DNA of 37,071 nucleotides from Streptomyces sp. 8L (GTDB taxonomy: Bacteria > Actinomycetota > Actinomycetes > Streptomycetales > Streptomycetaceae). Shown in pieces: positions 36,001 through 37,071 of this stretch. The notes beneath the pieces were generated by a model. The model did no database searches, was not told the origin of the DNA, and was given only the letters and a program-made list of their open reading frames with translations. A program made the translations under genes and the position numbers. Numbering within the stretch: position 1 is the stretch's first letter; each line of letters begins with the position of its first letter. The stretch covers positions 9,192-46,262 of the forward strand of contig NZ_JAIUKE010000039.1 in the NCBI RefSeq assembly GCF_020176795.1. Direction: 5' to 3'.

Positions 36001-37071
36001 GGTGCAGGCCGAAGGTCTCGGGGGTGGCACCGTCGGGCAGCGTGACCTCGGCGTAGATGTCCTTGTCCCGCTGCCACCCTCGGCGCAGGCCCTGGAAGAC
36101 CGGCCCGTAGCCGTAGCCGAACCCCGCCAGTCGCCGATAGTCCACGGCGACCGGGGTGGCGCCGGCCGGCGGCCAGGCAGCCAGGTCAGCAATGTCGGCA
36201 GCGGTCTCGCGATCGGTGAGCCAGCCAGTGGCGTGCAGGGTCCAGTCGGCGGCCTCAAGCACCCGACAGTGCACCGAGAACTGCCGCTGGCCACTGTCGA
36301 TCGGGGTGTTCACGGTGACCTGGACGGCCACCGAACCGTTGTCCGGCAAAGACAGGGGTGCCTGAAGGGTCAGTTCGTCGACCACCGGCACACCGAGCTG
36401 GTGCCCGGCATGCAGGGCCAGCTCGAGGAAAGCCGTGCCGGGCACCAGCACGGTGCCCATCACGGCGTGATCGGCCAGCCAGGGGTGACTGTGCCGGGAA
36501 AGTGTGCCGGTCAACAGGGCGGCACCGCTGTCGGCGATCGTGCCTTCCGCGCGCAGCAGCGGATGTTCGGATGCCGTCAGGCCGAGAGCGGCAACGTCCC
36601 CCGCGTAGGGGTCGTCGTCCAGCCAGTACCGCTGGCGTTGGAAGGGATAGGTGGGCAGGTCTACCGGGTTGCCACCACCGTAATAGGCAGCCCAGTCCAC
36701 ATCGACGCCCCGCGTCCACGCCGTCGCGACACCCTCCACCAGTGACACGACCTCACCACCACGCTCCGGCCGCACCGTCGCAACCCAAGTACCCGCCCCG
36801 ATCCCCGACAGGACACCAGCAGGCCCCAGCTCCACAAACGTCGACACACCCTCAGCGATCAACGCATCCACATCATCAGCGAACCGCACCGCATCCCGCA
36901 CATGCCGAACCCAATACTCCGGACTCGCAACCCCCACAGCCACCATAGGAATCGTCGGCTCATTGAACGACAGATCCGCAATCGCCACCGCGAACTGCGC
37001 CAACATCGGATCCATCAGACACGAATGAAACGCATGCGACACCGCCAACCGCCTCATCCGACAACCCAACA
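33089..37071 (-). CDS. Type I PKS, module n-4 (5' part outside the window): AT(partial)-DH-ER-KR-ACP
   Basis: The window edge cuts this gene inside the AT; about 1326 residues are visible, with no start codon in view. The first residues include SHAFHS, the malonyl-type AT signature, and end in the post-AT linker VDLPTYPFQRQRYW. DH follows (168-435; His201 in HAVMGTVLVP, Asp361). ER (605-900) has [12 protein letters not shown], with Tyr in LGMYPG. KR (901-1072) has TGASGRLGG, LLDD (B-type) and Tyr1041. The ACP has Ser1205 in LGFDSL, and a docking tail ends SADDVLKLIDTRLGRRGRS. A full set of reductive domains predicts a saturated methylene from a malonyl extender. The docking tail should fit the coil of the protein encoded immediately downstream. 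Codon use in the AT part differs from the rest of the gene. KS and possibly further modules lie to the right. Confidence 0.96.
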   Translation of the reverse strand, partial: LGCRMRRLAVSHAFHSCLMDPMLAQFAVAIADLSFNEPTIPMVAVGVASPEYWVRHVRDAVRFADDVDALIAEGVSTFVELGPAGVLSGIGAGTWVATVRPERGGEVVSLVEGVATAWTRGVDVDWAAYYGGGNPVDLPTYPFQRQRYWLDDDPYAGDVAALGLTASEHPLLRAEGTIADSGAALLTGTLSRHSHPWLADHAVMGTVLVPGTAFLELALHAGHQLGVPVVDELTLQAPLSLPDNGSVAVQVTVNTPIDSGQRQFSVHCRVLEAADWTLHATGWLTDRETAADIADLAAWPPAGATPVAVDYRRLAGFGYGYGPVFQGLRRGWQRDKDIYAEVTLPDGATPETFGLHPALLDSALHAVIMATLADEGAEPTAKLPFSWTGVQLTAVGASSLRVRLTRGGDGTVSVTAVDPAGQLVLTAESLVSREVSAHQLSVADTSSLYRTEWVPLAVGDAENPDMTLLRVRTPEGDVPSAVREVCASVLDSIRDFLAQGTDGLLVVVTENALAGNVVQAPVWGLVRSAQTENPDRILLVDADDPDVEIDAAVAAAVATGESQLVIHGGEAKVARLAEVDTDLLCTPDGAPWRLDVTEPGALDNLVLAATPEMPLADGQIRVEMRSAGINFRDVLMALGMYPGEPKLGGEGAGVVVEVGPDVTGLAVGDRVMGLFTHAFAAQSVTDQRTVVKIPTGWTFDQAAAIPMVFLTALYGLNDLTGLKAGEKVLIHAAAGGVGMAAVQLAQHFGAEVYATASPSKWDALRAMGIGDDHIASSRTLDFKDKFGQVDVVLNSLTSEFIDASVALLGPDGRFLEMGLADIRDADSLGVRYQAFQLAEAGLDRVRSMLVELVGLFGDGTLAPPPLRSWDVRRAREAFRFISQARHIGKVVLRMPRTIGPQGTVLVTGASGRLGGLAAKHLAQQGIATLVLVSRSAVPHQLVTELEAAGTKVVTATCDVTDRAALRAVLAEHELTGVVHAAGLLDDGPVDSLTAQRINDVIAPKVDGAWHLHELTADADLAFFVLYSSAAGILGSAGQGGYNAGNTFLDALAELRVGQGLPATALAWGPWDSVGGMTDGLGTADLARMRRSGAVPLTTAEGLALFDAAIGRDEPVLAPIRIDAAKLTPDASAVLRGLVRVQRVRSTGRPAAGATSIVDRVAGLPLAEAEHLLLEFVRDQVALVLGHASSQHVPSGEAFRDLGFDSLTAVELRNRLKTITGLTLPATLVFDHPTPRALAALLVTHLVPKRSDQVLAELDRLADMLTGPVGDQTAERRITERLRALLDARTGTQKAAEGTGFADALRSASADDVLKLIDTRLGRRGRS

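Overview
The window is GC-rich actinomycete DNA (Streptomyces or a relative). Codons end overwhelmingly in G or C, and all convincing genes lie on the minus strand from about position 5 kb to the right edge. It carries the 3' part of a modular type I polyketide synthase (PKS) cluster plus its precursor-supply, tailoring and transport genes. To the left is a strip of broken genes that probably marks the cluster edge. I do not recognise the product and give no compound name.

Layout, left to right. (1) Positions 1-4,030 are a gene graveyard. A poly-G/C tract starts the window, followed by one small unassigned ORF. Next come the 3' remnant of a GrpB-family gene back to back with the 3' remnant of an IS5-type transposase. 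After these lie a short TrmA/RumA-like C-terminus, a frameshifted short-chain dehydrogenase, a possible lectin-like fragment and a multiply frameshifted MFS exporter. (2) Positions 4,096-11,553 hold, on the minus strand, a tandem 3-hydroxyacyl-CoA dehydrogenase, a crotonyl-CoA carboxylase/reductase (ccr), a cytochrome P450, a CPA2-type cation/proton antiporter, a second P450 and a 150-residue probable beta-barrel protein. (3) From 11,576 to the right edge are four PKS genes covering the last five extension modules. Transcription runs right to left, so upstream modules and the loading module lie beyond position 37,071.

PKS logic, in order of action: module n-4 (AT malonyl; DH-ER-KR; its KS and half its AT are outside the window), n-3 (AT ethylmalonyl-like; DH but no KR), n-2 (AT methylmalonyl-like; DH-KR), n-1 (AT malonyl; KR), n (AT ethylmalonyl-like; DH-ER-KR-ACP-TE). 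Two AT domains carry the xAGH signature expected for ethylmalonyl-CoA. The Ccr has all four residues known to hold CO2 in a studied homologue. The left-hand pair is therefore best read as a dedicated C4 supply: acetoacetyl-CoA to 3-hydroxybutyryl-CoA by the dehydrogenase, then, after a dehydration not encoded here, crotonyl-CoA to ethylmalonyl-CoA by Ccr. Colinear reading predicts a chain end of 2-ethyl, 5-hydroxy, 6-methyl-6-ene, 8-ethyl, 9-oxo, with CH2 at C3, C4, C10 and C11. TE would release it, the two P450s could oxidise it, and the antiporter may export it or counter its ionic effect.

Two tracts (1 to about 105 and about 12,757-12,905) are almost pure G/C runs that look like sequence or assembly artefacts. 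The second breaks the reading frame of the last PKS gene between KR and ACP. No regulator, tRNA, rRNA or CRISPR array is visible.
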